63,062 nt of DNA, taken from an uncultured Clostridium sp. Its GTDB lineage: Bacteria; Bacillota_I; Bacilli_A; RF39; UBA660. Below the pieces are notes generated by a model that saw only the letters and a program-made list of their open reading frames with translations, was not told the DNA's origin and searched no databases. The translations under genes were made by a program, and so were the position numbers. The stretch lies in NCBI GenBank assembly GCA_947427095.1, contig CANEGO010000006.1:1-63062 (forward strand), written 5' to 3'. Positions 33,263 to 42,802 of the stretch are shown here, piece after piece; within the stretch, counting starts at the first letter, position 1, and every line of letters starts with the position of its first letter.

Positions 33263-34159
33263 ATGAAGTTTAAAATAGAAGAAGAAAAAGACTTAGTAAG
33301 ATTAGATAAGTTTTTGTTTGATAATTTAGATATTTCAAGAAGTAAAGCACAAGAAATGATTAAAGAAAACTTGGTAAAAGTAAATGATAAATTTGTTAAA
33401 AGTAGTTATGTGTTAAGAATTAATGATGTTGTGTTAGTAACTGGAGAATTAAAAATAGAAACTGATGCAAAACCAGAGAAGATAGATTTGGATATAGTAT
33501 ATGAAGATGAATATTTAATGGTTATTAATAAGCCTTCTGGGTTAGTTGTTCATCCGGCAGCAGGTCATTTTACTGGTACGTTAGTAAATGGGCTTTTATA
33601 TCATACTAATAATCTGAGTGGCAATAATGGTGATTTAAGACCCGGGATAGTACACCGTATTGATAAAGATACTTCTGGGCTTTTAGTTGTTGCTAAAAAT
33701 GATAAGGTTCATGAAGAGTTATCGGGGCAACTTAAGAATAAGACCTTATCAAGGATATATATTGCATTAGTTTATGGAAGAATAAATCATGATACTGGAA
33801 CCATTGATGCTCCGATAGGAAGAGACCCTTATGATAGAAAAAAAATGTGTGTAACTGATATTAATGCTAAGGAAGCTGTCACTCATTTTAAAGTTATTGA
33901 TAGATATAAAAATAGTACGTTATTAGAAGTTAAGTTGGAAACGGGAAGAACACACCAGATAAGGGTGCACATGAATTATATAAAGCATCCTATTGTAAAT
34001 GATCCAGTTTATGGAACGAAAAAATCTTCTTCTTTTGGGCAGATGCTTCATGCTAAGGAAATAAGCTTTATACATCCAAAAACGAAAGAAAAAATGACCT
34101 TTAGTTGTCCTGTACCAGAGGAATTTAATAGAATATTAGAAAAATATAAAAATGAATAG
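33263..34159 (+). CDS. rluD: RluD-family 23S rRNA pseudouridine synthase
   Basis: This 298-residue enzyme has an N-terminal S4 RNA-binding domain (about residues 8-75) and a catalytic domain with the motif 'GIVHRIDKDTSGLLVVAKN', where the Asp of 'HRID' is the catalytic residue. Later 'LETGRTHQIRVHM' and 'PVYGTK' confirm RluA/RluD family. Exact uridine target not determined. It sits downstream of lspA, as in Bacillus (ylyB). Confidence 0.93.
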   Translation: MKFKIEEEKDLVRLDKFLFDNLDISRSKAQEMIKENLVKVNDKFVKSSYVLRINDVVLVTGELKIETDAKPEKIDLDIVYEDEYLMVINKPSGLVVHPAAGHFTGTLVNGLLYHTNNLSGNNGDLRPGIVHRIDKDTSGLLVVAKNDKVHEELSGQLKNKTLSRIYIALVYGRINHDTGTIDAPIGRDPYDRKKMCVTDINAKEAVTHFKVIDRYKNSTLLEVKLETGRTHQIRVHMNYIKHPIVNDPVYGTKKSSSFGQMLHAKEISFIHPKTKEKMTFSCPVPEEFNRILEKYKNE

Positions 34160-34171
34160 GAGGATATCTTA

Positions 34172-35308
34172 GTGAGTTTGACTAGAGAAAAAAGAGATTT
34201 GTTAGTAATGAAGTTTCTTCATTATTTTATAACTGAAAAAAACTATAATCCAGTTGTGGTTCATGGTATTCAAAATGAAATTTGGTTAGAAAACATGGAT
34301 GCGGAGTTTAGGATAGTAAGAATAGTTATGAATTATATTCATAATAGTGAACAATTGGATTTTGATAATTTTAAGGTTAATAGAATGGTAAAACAAATAA
34401 AACTAAAAACCTTTACTTTAAAAATGAAGGTTTTAACGCTTTATTTAGATTTGAATGATAATGTTTCACTTACGGATAATAAGCTTAATTATCAAGTTAG
34501 GGTAAAAAATGAAAATTCTTTGAAAAAGAATGAAACGATAAAAAACAGTTTTCCTGATATGCCTTCAAAATTAAAATTTACTGAAGAGGGGTCTTTATTA
34601 TATCAGAAAATCAATAACGACATATTAAAAAAGAACATGGATCAAAGCGAGAAAATAAATGATTTATTTAGTCCTAAAAAACCGGTAGTAACTAATATTT
34701 TAATATCGATCATTACTATTTTAATGTTATTAATGTACCTAGTTGGAAATGGTTCTACTGATATAAAAACCTTATATAAGTTTGGTGCACTTGTTAAGGA
34801 TGGTAATATGCTTAGATTATTAACAAGTATTTTCTTACATATTGGTATTTTGCATTATTTAATGAATACTTGGGCACTTAAACTTTTAGGAGAACAAGTG
34901 GAAAAATTTTATGGTCATGTTAAAACCTTATTGATTTTTGTTTATAGTGGTGTTATTGGTAATTTGTTATCAGTAATTTTAATGAATGATGGTGTTATAT
35001 CGGCTGGAGCATCAGGTGCTATATTTGGACTTATGGGAGCCATTTTATATTTTGCTATCAATCAAAGAACATACATGGGAGAAGCTTTAAAAAGAGAAAT
35101 ATTACCAGTAATAATAATAAATGTAATGCTAGGATTTTTAGTTCCTGGAATTAACATTTATGCTCATTTGGGTGGTTTTATAAGCGGTATGTTAATTTCT
35201 AGCACGCTTGGAATAAAATATAAGACATCCAGGTTTGAAAAGATAAACGGGATTATTTGTTCAATAATATTAGTTATAACACTTGTATTTTTAGCGTATT
35301 TTATGTAA
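34172..35308 (+). CDS. Rhomboid-family intramembrane serine protease
   Basis: This 378-residue protein has a soluble N-terminal domain (about 165 residues) and a six- to seven-helix rhomboid core. Catalytic Ser lies in 'GASGAIFG', and His in 'AHLGGFISG'. The extended N-terminus resembles Bacillus YqgP/GluP, which uses it to recruit substrates and FtsH. Start GTG 34172 follows AGGAGG. Two genes downstream follow in order, suggesting an operon. Confidence 0.92.
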   Translation: MSLTREKRDLLVMKFLHYFITEKNYNPVVVHGIQNEIWLENMDAEFRIVRIVMNYIHNSEQLDFDNFKVNRMVKQIKLKTFTLKMKVLTLYLDLNDNVSLTDNKLNYQVRVKNENSLKKNETIKNSFPDMPSKLKFTEEGSLLYQKINNDILKKNMDQSEKINDLFSPKKPVVTNILISIITILMLLMYLVGNGSTDIKTLYKFGALVKDGNMLRLLTSIFLHIGILHYLMNTWALKLLGEQVEKFYGHVKTLLIFVYSGVIGNLLSVILMNDGVISAGASGAIFGLMGAILYFAINQRTYMGEALKREILPVIIINVMLGFLVPGINIYAHLGGFISGMLISSTLGIKYKTSRFEKINGIICSIILVITLVFLAYFM

Positions 35309-35320
35309 AGGAAAAATAAT

Positions 35321-36559
35321 ATGATAGTATTTAGGATAATAAGTTTAATACTTATTTTTATTGGTATAGTAACCGCGATTATAATAAACTTTCTGGCAAA
35401 GAAAAATAATAATAAACCAAAAAAAAGAAATGATGAACATAATTTTTGTATACTTATTCCTGCAAGATATGAATTTAGGGTTATTGAAGGTCTTTTAAAA
35501 AGTATTAAAAATCAGACATATAAGATAAACATGGAAGATGTATACGTAGTAGTTGAATCTAGTGAAGATGAGAGTGTTAATATATGTAAAAAATATAATG
35601 CTAATGTTTTCGTAAGAAAGAAACTTAATTTAAAAAGAAAAGGATACGCGCTAGATGAGGTAGTTAAATATATTTTATCTTGTAATAAGAAATATGATGC
35701 TTATTTTATATTTGATGCCGATAATGTTTTGGATAAAAATTATTTTAAGAACATGATTCCTATTTTTGATAAAGGATATGATTTAGCAGCAGGATATCGC
35801 AATTGTAAAAATGGTAATGAAAGTGTTGTTGCGGCAGCATCTAGTCTTACTTTTTCTCTTATAAATACAGTTTTTAACGCAAAAAAGAACGTTGAAACTC
35901 GAAATATAACATTTTCTGGTACGGGTTTTTATATAAGAGGGTATTTGATTGAAAAATGGAAGGGATATCCTTTTCATTCGTTAACGGAAGATTATGAATT
36001 AAGTTCATATGCAACTTTAAATAACTTAACGACTTATTATAATATAAATTCTGTTTTTTATGATGAACAGCCCCTAAGGTTTAAAGACACGATAAACCAA
36101 AGAATAAGATGGATAAGAGGATTTTTTGATGTTAGAAAAATATATACTAAAAAAATGTTTAATGCATTAGATTTTAATAATCCAAATAGTGGGTCTAAGT
36201 TGGATGAGGCATTTGGAATTACCCCTTATATATTTATGGTTATAGGACTAGTTTTATGGTTTTTATCGTTAGTGTTTTTTACTGTATATAATTATTTTAT
36301 GAATGATGTTAATTGGGTATCTAACGTTTTTGAACTAATAATTTATTTACTAGTTGTATATTTCGGGCTTATGATTATGACTCTTGTAATGCTTATTTTA
36401 GAGGGCAAGAAAATTGATTTGAGTTTTAAAAGTAAAGTTAAGGTGTTATTTTATAATCCAATTTTTATGATTACGTACATACCTTGTGCAATAAGGGCGT
36501 TAACTTCTAAGGAGGTTACGTGGAAAAGGGTAGAGCATGGAAGTGCAAAAAAGAGCTAA
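35321..36559 (+). CDS. Membrane glycosyltransferase family 2 (processive type)
   Basis: This 412-residue enzyme has an N-terminal membrane segment and a GT-A domain with Asp motif 'FDADNV', acceptor motif 'TEDYEL' and 'QRIRW' (QxxRW). C-terminal membrane segments follow (about 305-330, 340-365 and one further). These are hallmarks of processive beta-glycosyltransferases (IcaA/hyaluronan synthase type), so it may build a surface polysaccharide. Donor and product cannot be read from sequence. Confidence 0.85.
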   Translation: MIVFRIISLILIFIGIVTAIIINFLAKKNNNKPKKRNDEHNFCILIPARYEFRVIEGLLKSIKNQTYKINMEDVYVVVESSEDESVNICKKYNANVFVRKKLNLKRKGYALDEVVKYILSCNKKYDAYFIFDADNVLDKNYFKNMIPIFDKGYDLAAGYRNCKNGNESVVAAASSLTFSLINTVFNAKKNVETRNITFSGTGFYIRGYLIEKWKGYPFHSLTEDYELSSYATLNNLTTYYNINSVFYDEQPLRFKDTINQRIRWIRGFFDVRKIYTKKMFNALDFNNPNSGSKLDEAFGITPYIFMVIGLVLWFLSLVFFTVYNYFMNDVNWVSNVFELIIYLLVVYFGLMIMTLVMLILEGKKIDLSFKSKVKVLFYNPIFMITYIPCAIRALTSKEVTWKRVEHGSAKKS

Positions 36560-36575
36560 TTTTTTAGCTCTTTTA
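36548..36575. terminator. Bidirectional terminator
   Basis: AAAAGAGCTAA and TTAGCTCTTTT pair between the convergent glycosyltransferase and rnhC genes. Confidence 0.8.
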
Positions 36576-37506
36576 ATATTTTATCAGTGTTTTTAAAGTT
36601 TAGTTTAGCAATGCTTTTTAGTATATTTTTACCATAAGTTTTTACAATCTCTTTCCCAAAGCTATCCACCTTTTCTCCAGCACCTTTAGGAACTATTTTG
36701 CCAAGTTTTTTAGATATTTTTTCCATTTCCTTAATAAACACATACCTACTAATTAGTGAACCACATGCGACAGATAAACATTTATCTTCTGCTTTAGTTG
36801 TAAATGTAATTTTTCTAAAAACATTATTACTTTCTTTTAGATAACCAAAATAATTTCTCGGAAAACAAAATTGGTCGACCACAACTTTATCATAATTATA
36901 ATTGTCTTTTTTCATTAATCCTAATAACGCTTTGTTATGCAAAATAGCTTTTATTTTATTCATGTTATGATCTTTTGCTTTATTATATTCTTCGTTAGTG
37001 TATATAATTGTCTCGTATGGTATTTTTTTAATTATTTTAGGAACCACTTCTAATATCTTGGCATCCGTTAGTTTTTTTGAATCCCTAACACCTAGTTCTT
37101 CTAAAAATTCTATATCATTTTTAGATACAAATGATGCTGTTACCACTATCGGTCCGAAAAAATCACCAGTTCCAACTTCATCCGACCCTATTGAATTAAT
37201 ATAATAGTAGTTTTTTCTTTCCTCATAAAGCTCTTTTTCATCTTTTTTTTCTTTTTCTTTTTTCTTGGTTTCTTCTGGTAATTTTCCGTTATTTAAATGA
37301 GCCTCTACATCACGCCACATATTAGCATCAACGTCTGCACTTATTCCTTGAAACATTACTTTTAAAGATTCATAAAGTGTAATTATAGTTCCACCTTCTT
37401 CAGCTTGAAATATTGCATAAGGGGGCGTTTTCTCTCTTTTTTTATCTTGATAATATTCAATCATTTTTTCTTTTGTATTTTCACTTATTTTGTATACCAC
37501 TACCAT
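36556..37506 (-). CDS. rnhC: Ribonuclease HIII
   Basis: This 316-residue protein has an N-terminal TBP-like substrate-binding domain (about 1-85), a Lys/Glu-rich linker and a RNase H catalytic domain. The signature is 'GSDEVGTGDFFGP' with the acidic DEDD ligands, plus 'RDSKKLT' later. It removes RNA from RNA/DNA hybrids. ATG 37506 is 8 nt from AGGAAG; an upstream ATG at 37512 is too close to that site. Confidence 0.94.
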   Translation of the reverse strand: MVVVYKISENTKEKMIEYYQDKKREKTPPYAIFQAEEGGTIITLYESLKVMFQGISADVDANMWRDVEAHLNNGKLPEETKKKEKEKKDEKELYEERKNYYYINSIGSDEVGTGDFFGPIVVTASFVSKNDIEFLEELGVRDSKKLTDAKILEVVPKIIKKIPYETIIYTNEEYNKAKDHNMNKIKAILHNKALLGLMKKDNYNYDKVVVDQFCFPRNYFGYLKESNNVFRKITFTTKAEDKCLSVACGSLISRYVFIKEMEKISKKLGKIVPKGAGEKVDSFGKEIVKTYGKNILKSIAKLNFKNTDKILKELKN

Positions 37507-37662
37507 TATCATCACTTCCTATCAATATTCTAACATAAAAATAATTTATTTAAAATAAACAGGTGCAAATTAATGTAAAATAAGCTTTTAAATATGTATT
37601 TTTTATTTAAAATACTATATAATAAAATTGTAGATAATGTAGTAATAAAAGTGGAGGTAGAA

Positions 37663-37959
37663 ATGATAAAACATGTAACTGAAGAAAGCTTTGATGAAGT
37701 ATTAAAAGCTGATAGAATATTAGTTGATTTTTATGCAACATGGTGTGGACCATGCAAAATGCTTGGTATGGTGATGGAAAAATACGAAAAAGAAAGTAAT
37801 GTAAAAATAGTTAAGATAGACGTTGATGGAGCGCCAAATTTATCTAGTAAGTATAAGATATTTTCTGTTCCAACTCTTATAATATTTGAAAACGGAAAAG
37901 AGGTAAAAAGAACGTCAGGCTTTATGAGTGAAGAAGAACTTAAGGAATGGGTGAAGTAG
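37663..37959 (+). CDS. trxA: Thioredoxin
   Basis: This 98-residue protein has the redox motif 'WCGPCKM' near residue 27 and 'VPTLIIFENGK' with cis-Pro near 70. The ATG at 37663 follows GTGGAGG, and the in-frame ATG at 37594 lies upstream in non-coding sequence. Cytosolic disulfide reductase. It is 1 bp upstream of a pseudopilin gene. Confidence 0.95.
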   Translation: MIKHVTEESFDEVLKADRILVDFYATWCGPCKMLGMVMEKYEKESNVKIVKIDVDGAPNLSSKYKIFSVPTLIIFENGKEVKRTSGFMSEEELKEWVK

Positions 37960-37960
37960 T

Positions 37961-38383
37961 ATGAAAAAAAGAAGTCATGGTTTTACACTTATTGAATTAT
38001 TAGCAGTAATAGCAATACTAGGTATTTTAATTTCGATAACTACGGTTGCGGTAAATACACTAAGAAAAAAACAAGAAGTAAAAAATAAAGAAAATGTTAT
38101 AAGCAGTATTTTAACTGGCGCAAAAGAATATAATGCAAAGGAAAAAATAAATATGAATGACCCGGTTCCGGTAGAAACTTTAAAAAAAAATGGTTACGTC
38201 GATTTTGATGAACAAAAATATTCTGAGTTTTTAAGTAAAGAAGTTACTAAATCTCAGTGCAAAAATCCTCTTAAAATTAAGTATTCTATAGTGGTTAATG
38301 AAGATGGAACCGATGTAACATATAATGATTGCGGTTGTGAAGTGCAAATAGGAGAGGCTAAGTCTTCAGAGTTATGTAAATAA
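37961..38383 (+). CDS. Type IV prepilin-like (pseudopilin) protein
   Basis: This 140-residue protein has a prepilin cleavage/methylation motif 'GFTLIELLAVIAILGIL' after a short basic leader (cut after G, Glu+5). A polar C-terminal region has four Cys (in 'SQCKN', 'DCGCEV' and 'SELCK') that could form disulfides. No pilus ATPase or prepilin peptidase gene is nearby, so it is an orphan. It abuts trxA; a reductase/oxidase partner for its disulfides is an attractive but unproven idea. Confidence 0.75.
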   Translation: MKKRSHGFTLIELLAVIAILGILISITTVAVNTLRKKQEVKNKENVISSILTGAKEYNAKEKINMNDPVPVETLKKNGYVDFDEQKYSEFLSKEVTKSQCKNPLKIKYSIVVNEDGTDVTYNDCGCEVQIGEAKSSELCK

Positions 38384-38408
38384 AAAAACGGCTAAATGTC
38401 GTTTTTTT
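38383..38408. terminator. Bidirectional terminator
   Basis: AAAAAACG and CGTTTTTT pair between the convergent pseudopilin and IMPACT-family genes. Confidence 0.7.
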
Positions 38409-38952
38409 GAATTAAATAGCTATTTAATTCTTTTGGGTAATTACCTTTTTCGTACTCGAATTCGTAAATTACATTTACATCAAATTCTTTGTATGTGATT
38501 TTAAAGTCTCTTAATACATAATTAATTTCTTTAATAAAGTCATATTTAAATTCTATTTTTGCCTTTAAATATTTTTTTAGTGGAATTATATTATCATCTT
38601 TAATTGCAGAACTAACAGAATTAGAATATGCTCTAACTAGGCCCCCAGCACCTAATTTTATACCTCCAAAATATCTTACTACTAACACTAAAATATTATT
38701 TAGTTTCTTATTTTCTAAAACATTTAAAATTGGCATTCCTGCGGTGTGGGAAGGCTCTCCGTCATCATTAAATCTTTTTGTGCTATCTATTATGTAAGCA
38801 TAGCAATAATGTGTAGCATCTTTGTATTTGTTCTTTACATTATTTAATATATTGTTAATTTCTAAAACAGAACTCACTTTATATACTAATGTTATAAATC
38901 TTGATTTGTTTATAATCATCTCATTTTTTACGTTTTCTTTTATTGTAAACAC
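38392..38952 (-). CDS. YigZ/IMPACT family protein
   Basis: This protein of about 186 residues has the IMPACT family signature 'FNDDGEPSHTAGMPIL' (GEPxGTAG type) near residue 58 and 'VRYFGGIKLGAGGLVRAY' near 90. Members bind ribosomes or translation regulators. GTG 38952 is chosen because GGTGATT stands 7 bp before it; the frame extends to TTG 38967 without a site. Confidence 0.82.
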   Translation of the reverse strand: MFTIKENVKNEMIINKSRFITLVYKVSSVLEINNILNNVKNKYKDATHYCYAYIIDSTKRFNDDGEPSHTAGMPILNVLENKKLNNILVLVVRYFGGIKLGAGGLVRAYSNSVSSAIKDDNIIPLKKYLKAKIEFKYDFIKEINYVLRDFKITYKEFDVNVIYEFEYEKGNYPKELNSYLIQKNDI

Positions 38953-39044
38953 TTTTAAAATCACCAAAACAATTATAAATCATTATTGCTCGTTTTTCAA
39001 ATATATTATATAATAGTTACACAAGAAGAAAATGGTGATAATAA

Positions 39045-40442
39045 GTGATTAATATAAAAACGGATTCAAGAAAAGTAAAACCTGGTGATATCTTTGTTGC
39101 CCTTCGTGGTATTGTTGGGGATGGACATGACTTTATTCCTCAGGCAATAGAAAATGGAGCTTCAAAAATTATTGCAGAAGAAGGAACTTACTTATCCCCT
39201 TATGAAATAGTTCCAGATACAAGAAAATATTTAAATGATTATTTAATGAATAATTATAATAAATATTTAGAAGAAATGCACATAATAGGTATTACTGGTA
39301 CCAACGGAAAAACTACTTCAGCGTATCTAATTTATGATGCTTTAAACAAACTTGAAAAAAAATGTTGTTATATTGGTACAATTGGATATTTTAAAGATAA
39401 AAAGATATCTGATATTCCAAACACGACGCCTGAAATAACGGAGATATATGACATGCTAATTAGCGCTTATGATGATGGGTATCGTTACGCTGTTGTTGAA
39501 GCTTCCAGTGAAGGCCTTTTGCACAGAAGATTAGAAAACGTTCCTTTTGAGTATGCTATTTTTACTAACTTAACACAAGACCATTTAAATATTCATAAAA
39601 CCATGGAAAATTATGCTAGATGTAAGCAAAAACTTTTTAATCAAATAAGACCGGGTGGAAAAGCCATCATAAACTATGATGATCCTAATAAGGATATTTT
39701 TACTTTAAATTATAACAATAATATTACTTATGGATTTATTGGTGGAGATTATCGTGTAAGTGATTATCAAATGAGTATCATGGGCACTAGTTTTACTTTT
39801 ATAAGTGATGGAGTAAAACAAAACATAAAGGTACCTTTAATAGGAAAATATAACATTTATAATGTTCTTGTAACGATTATAGTTTTATATGAATTAGGTT
39901 TTACATATTCAGAGATATATGACGTTTTATTACACGTTAATTCTCCGGCGGGAAGAATGGACATGGTTGAGTATAAAAATAATCGTATAATTATTGATTA
40001 TGCACATACGCCTGATGCTGTTTTAAACGTTATAAGTACGGTAAAAGAAGTATGTGATGGAAAGATCTACACCGTTTTTGGATGTACGGGAGATAGGGAT
40101 CGCACGAAAAGACCAATAATGACAAAAATAGTTACGGATTCATCAGATAAGGCTATCATTACCTGTGATGACGTTCATAACGAGGATCCAAATAGAATTG
40201 TAGATGACATGATAGAAGGATTAGTAAATACTAATTATGAGATTGAATTAGATAGAAAAAGAGCTATAATAAAAGGAATAAAATTACTTGATACTGGAGA
40301 TGCCTTACTTATATTAGGTAAGGGTCACGAGGAAGTTATGATTGTAAAAGATAATAAAAGAATCCCTTTTAATGATAAAAAAACCGTATTAAAATATTTA
40401 CAAACTAAAAATGTTGTTCGAATTGAAAAAATAGATGATTAG
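39045..40442 (+). CDS. murE: UDP-N-acetylmuramyl-tripeptide synthetase MurE
   Basis: This 465-residue ligase adds the third residue to UDP-MurNAc-dipeptide. The ATP loop is 'TGTNGKTTSA' near residue 82; 'AVVEASSEGL' and 'DYAHTPDAV' are also family motifs. In Gram-negatives and Bacillus the specificity motif is DNPR (for meso-diaminopimelate). Here the aligned site reads 'DDVHNEDP', so the substrate amino acid is not assignable by that motif. Start GTG follows AATGGTGATAATAA. Confidence 0.9.
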   Translation: MINIKTDSRKVKPGDIFVALRGIVGDGHDFIPQAIENGASKIIAEEGTYLSPYEIVPDTRKYLNDYLMNNYNKYLEEMHIIGITGTNGKTTSAYLIYDALNKLEKKCCYIGTIGYFKDKKISDIPNTTPEITEIYDMLISAYDDGYRYAVVEASSEGLLHRRLENVPFEYAIFTNLTQDHLNIHKTMENYARCKQKLFNQIRPGGKAIINYDDPNKDIFTLNYNNNITYGFIGGDYRVSDYQMSIMGTSFTFISDGVKQNIKVPLIGKYNIYNVLVTIIVLYELGFTYSEIYDVLLHVNSPAGRMDMVEYKNNRIIIDYAHTPDAVLNVISTVKEVCDGKIYTVFGCTGDRDRTKRPIMTKIVTDSSDKAIITCDDVHNEDPNRIVDDMIEGLVNTNYEIELDRKRAIIKGIKLLDTGDALLILGKGHEEVMIVKDNKRIPFNDKKTVLKYLQTKNVVRIEKIDD

Positions 40443-40450
40443 GAGAATTT

Positions 40451-40891
40451 ATGAAAATTGGAAGTATTGTTAATATTAAAAATATATGTTTTAGAGATGG
40501 TAAAATAGATCATTCATATAAATCTGGAAGACCATGTCTTTTCCTTGGTGAATTAGAGGATAAAATGTGTTTTATACCATTTACTAATACTCATACTTTA
40601 AAACATCCTGTCAAAACAATTATAAAACCAAGTGAGCTAAATGGTTTAAATAAAGTTTCTCATCCAAATATAAAAGAACTAATTGAGAAACCAATTGCTT
40701 ATTACGAAGAGTTAGGGTGTATTACCGAAGAGGAAATTATAGGTGTTTTTGAAGGAATTAAAGGTTATTATAAAGAAGTTAGAATTCCAAAAGATGCAAA
40801 GTTATTAGCGCTTGCTAATAACTGTTTAAATCAGACTGATTTAAACTATATTGATGAAGATAGTATAAAAAACAAGACTAAGAATACTTAG
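40451..40891 (+). CDS. MazF/PemK-like fold protein (no antitoxin seen)
   Basis: This 146-residue protein has a beta-rich core 'GRPCLFLGELEDKMCFIPFTN', then 'HPVKTIIKPSEL', reminiscent of the MazF/PemK barrel ('R-P-x-L-I-L' and a Ser/Thr-rich strand). Its helical C-terminal part follows. No antitoxin gene adjoins it. It lies 8 bp after murE, so it is cotranscribed with it. The toxin-fold assignment is inference. Confidence 0.5.
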   Translation: MKIGSIVNIKNICFRDGKIDHSYKSGRPCLFLGELEDKMCFIPFTNTHTLKHPVKTIIKPSELNGLNKVSHPNIKELIEKPIAYYEELGCITEEEIIGVFEGIKGYYKEVRIPKDAKLLALANNCLNQTDLNYIDEDSIKNKTKNT

Positions 40892-40901
40892 ACTTGTTTT
40901 T
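40867..40901 (+). terminator. Rho-independent terminator
   Basis: AAAACAAGACTAAG and CTTAGACTTGTTTT form a stem around AATA, overlapping the end of the gene. Confidence 0.75.
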
Positions 40902-40971
40902 AAGTATTAAATGAATTATGGTAATTGTTGTTAGAATACATACGTGTTATAATATTAAAAGGTGATTTGTT

Positions 40972-42738
40972 ATGGATAAAATAACCCAAAAACTTAAATT
41001 ATTAACCATTGAACCTGGATGTTATTTAATGAAGGATAATTCTGGTAAAGTTATATACGTAGGTAAAGCTAAAAACCTAAAAAGAAGGGTTTCTTCTTAT
41101 TTTAATAGAGAACATACTGGCAAGACAAAGGCTTTGGTTGAAAACATTTATGATTTTGAGTACATAATAACAGAAAGTGAAGTAGAATCTTTATTGCTTG
41201 AGATAAATCTAATAAAAAAATATTCTCCAAAATATAATATTTTACTTAAAGATAATAAAACTTATCCATATATTGAAATTACGAATGAAACATATCCTAG
41301 GCTTTTAATATCAAGACCAAGAAAAATAAAAAATTATAAAGGAAAATTGTTTGGACCTTATCCAAATGCTTATGCAGCAAGAAAAACAGTTGAATTATTA
41401 AACAGAATATATCCGTTTAGAAAATGTCATACGATGGATAAGAAGGTTTGCTTATATTATCATATCGGGCAATGTTTAGGATATTGTGAAAAAAAGATAG
41501 AAGAAAATGTTATCAAAAATATGATAAACGAAGTAACTAGTTTTTTAAAAGGAAATTATGATGAGGTAAGAAAGAAAATAAAGGGTTTAATGGATGATGC
41601 GTCTCTAAATCTTAATTTTGAACGAGCAATTGAATATAAAGAAATGTTAGAGTACATTGATAAAGTTTTGGAAAAACAGAAAATCAGTTTAAATGATAGC
41701 CTAACAAGGGATGTCATTAACTATTATGTCAAAAATGATTATATATCATTTCAGGTTTTACATTTAAGAGACGGCAGAATAAACATGCGTGATGGAGAAG
41801 TTTTTCCTTTAATCGACGAATTAGATGAAACATTATCTTATTTTGTTACTAGTTTTTATGATAAAAATGAAGTTCCTAAAGAAGTTTTAGTAGGGCAATA
41901 TTTTAATTGTGAGTTATTAGAAAAAGCAATAAAAACCAAGGTGTTGGTTCCACAAAAGGGCATTAAGAAAAAAATAATAGATATGGCTTATGATAATGCT
42001 AAGGCTGTTTTAGAAGAAAAGTTTGAACTTATTATAAGAGATGATAGAAGAACATTTGGAGCGAACGAAAAGCTTGGAGAATTAATCGGTATTAAAAACT
42101 TAAAAAGGATTGAAACGTTTGATAATGCTCATTTATTTGGCACTTATACCGTAAGTGGTATGGTGGTATTTACTAATGGTAAACCAGATAAAAAGGAATA
42201 TCGTAAATATAAGATAGATTCTGGTTCGAAAGATGATTATCATACAATGCAAGAAGTTATTTATAGAAGATATTATAGAGTTTTACATGAAAGATTAGAA
42301 AAACCAGACTTAATTATTGTGGACGGAGGAATAATTCAAGTTAACGCGGCGAAAGAGGTTCTAGATAGCTTATATTTAGATATTCCAGTAGTAGGTCTTA
42401 AGAAAAATGATAAACATACAACCACAGCTTTAATAGATCAAGAAAGGGAATATGAATTAGATAAAACCTCTGATGTATTTCATCTTTTAACAAGAATACA
42501 AGATGAAGTTCATAGGTATACTATTAGTTATCATAAGGATATTAGAAGTAAGGGCTCTTTATCAAGTGTTTTAGATAACATACCTGGAATTGGGAGCGTA
42601 AGAAAAAAAGAATTATTAAAAAAATATAAGACCATTACTAAATTAAAAAGTTTAACTAAAGAGGATTTAGAAAAAGATTTACCTTCTAAAGTCGCTGACG
42701 ATTTATATCAATTTTTAAAAGAGTATAAAAAAGATTGA
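40972..42738 (+). CDS. uvrC: UvrABC excinuclease subunit C
   Basis: This 588-residue nuclease makes both incisions around DNA lesions. The N-terminal GIY-YIG domain has 'GCYLMKDNSGKVIYVGKAKN'; the UVR region lies near residue 200; the RNase H-like domain has 'DNAHLFGTYTVSGMVVF' and 'DGG'; C-terminal helix-hairpin-helix 'NIPGIGSVRKKELL' follows. All parts are present. Confidence 0.97.
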   Translation: MDKITQKLKLLTIEPGCYLMKDNSGKVIYVGKAKNLKRRVSSYFNREHTGKTKALVENIYDFEYIITESEVESLLLEINLIKKYSPKYNILLKDNKTYPYIEITNETYPRLLISRPRKIKNYKGKLFGPYPNAYAARKTVELLNRIYPFRKCHTMDKKVCLYYHIGQCLGYCEKKIEENVIKNMINEVTSFLKGNYDEVRKKIKGLMDDASLNLNFERAIEYKEMLEYIDKVLEKQKISLNDSLTRDVINYYVKNDYISFQVLHLRDGRINMRDGEVFPLIDELDETLSYFVTSFYDKNEVPKEVLVGQYFNCELLEKAIKTKVLVPQKGIKKKIIDMAYDNAKAVLEEKFELIIRDDRRTFGANEKLGELIGIKNLKRIETFDNAHLFGTYTVSGMVVFTNGKPDKKEYRKYKIDSGSKDDYHTMQEVIYRRYYRVLHERLEKPDLIIVDGGIIQVNAAKEVLDSLYLDIPVVGLKKNDKHTTTALIDQEREYELDKTSDVFHLLTRIQDEVHRYTISYHKDIRSKGSLSSVLDNIPGIGSVRKKELLKKYKTITKLKSLTKEDLEKDLPSKVADDLYQFLKEYKKD

Positions 42739-42758
42739 ATTTTAATCTTTTTTATTTT
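42727..42758 (+). terminator. Rho-independent terminator
   Basis: AAAAAAGATT and AATCTTTTTT flank a short loop after uvrC. Confidence 0.75.
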
Positions 42759-42802
42759 TTTAGGGGGATTTTAAAACTTATGTCTAATAAATAAAATAGG
42801 AA

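Noticed and set aside
42763-42770. Run of G upstream of the GH25 gene
   Set aside because: Only five G, with no -35/-10 pair placed around it, so not part of the G-tract promoter family.
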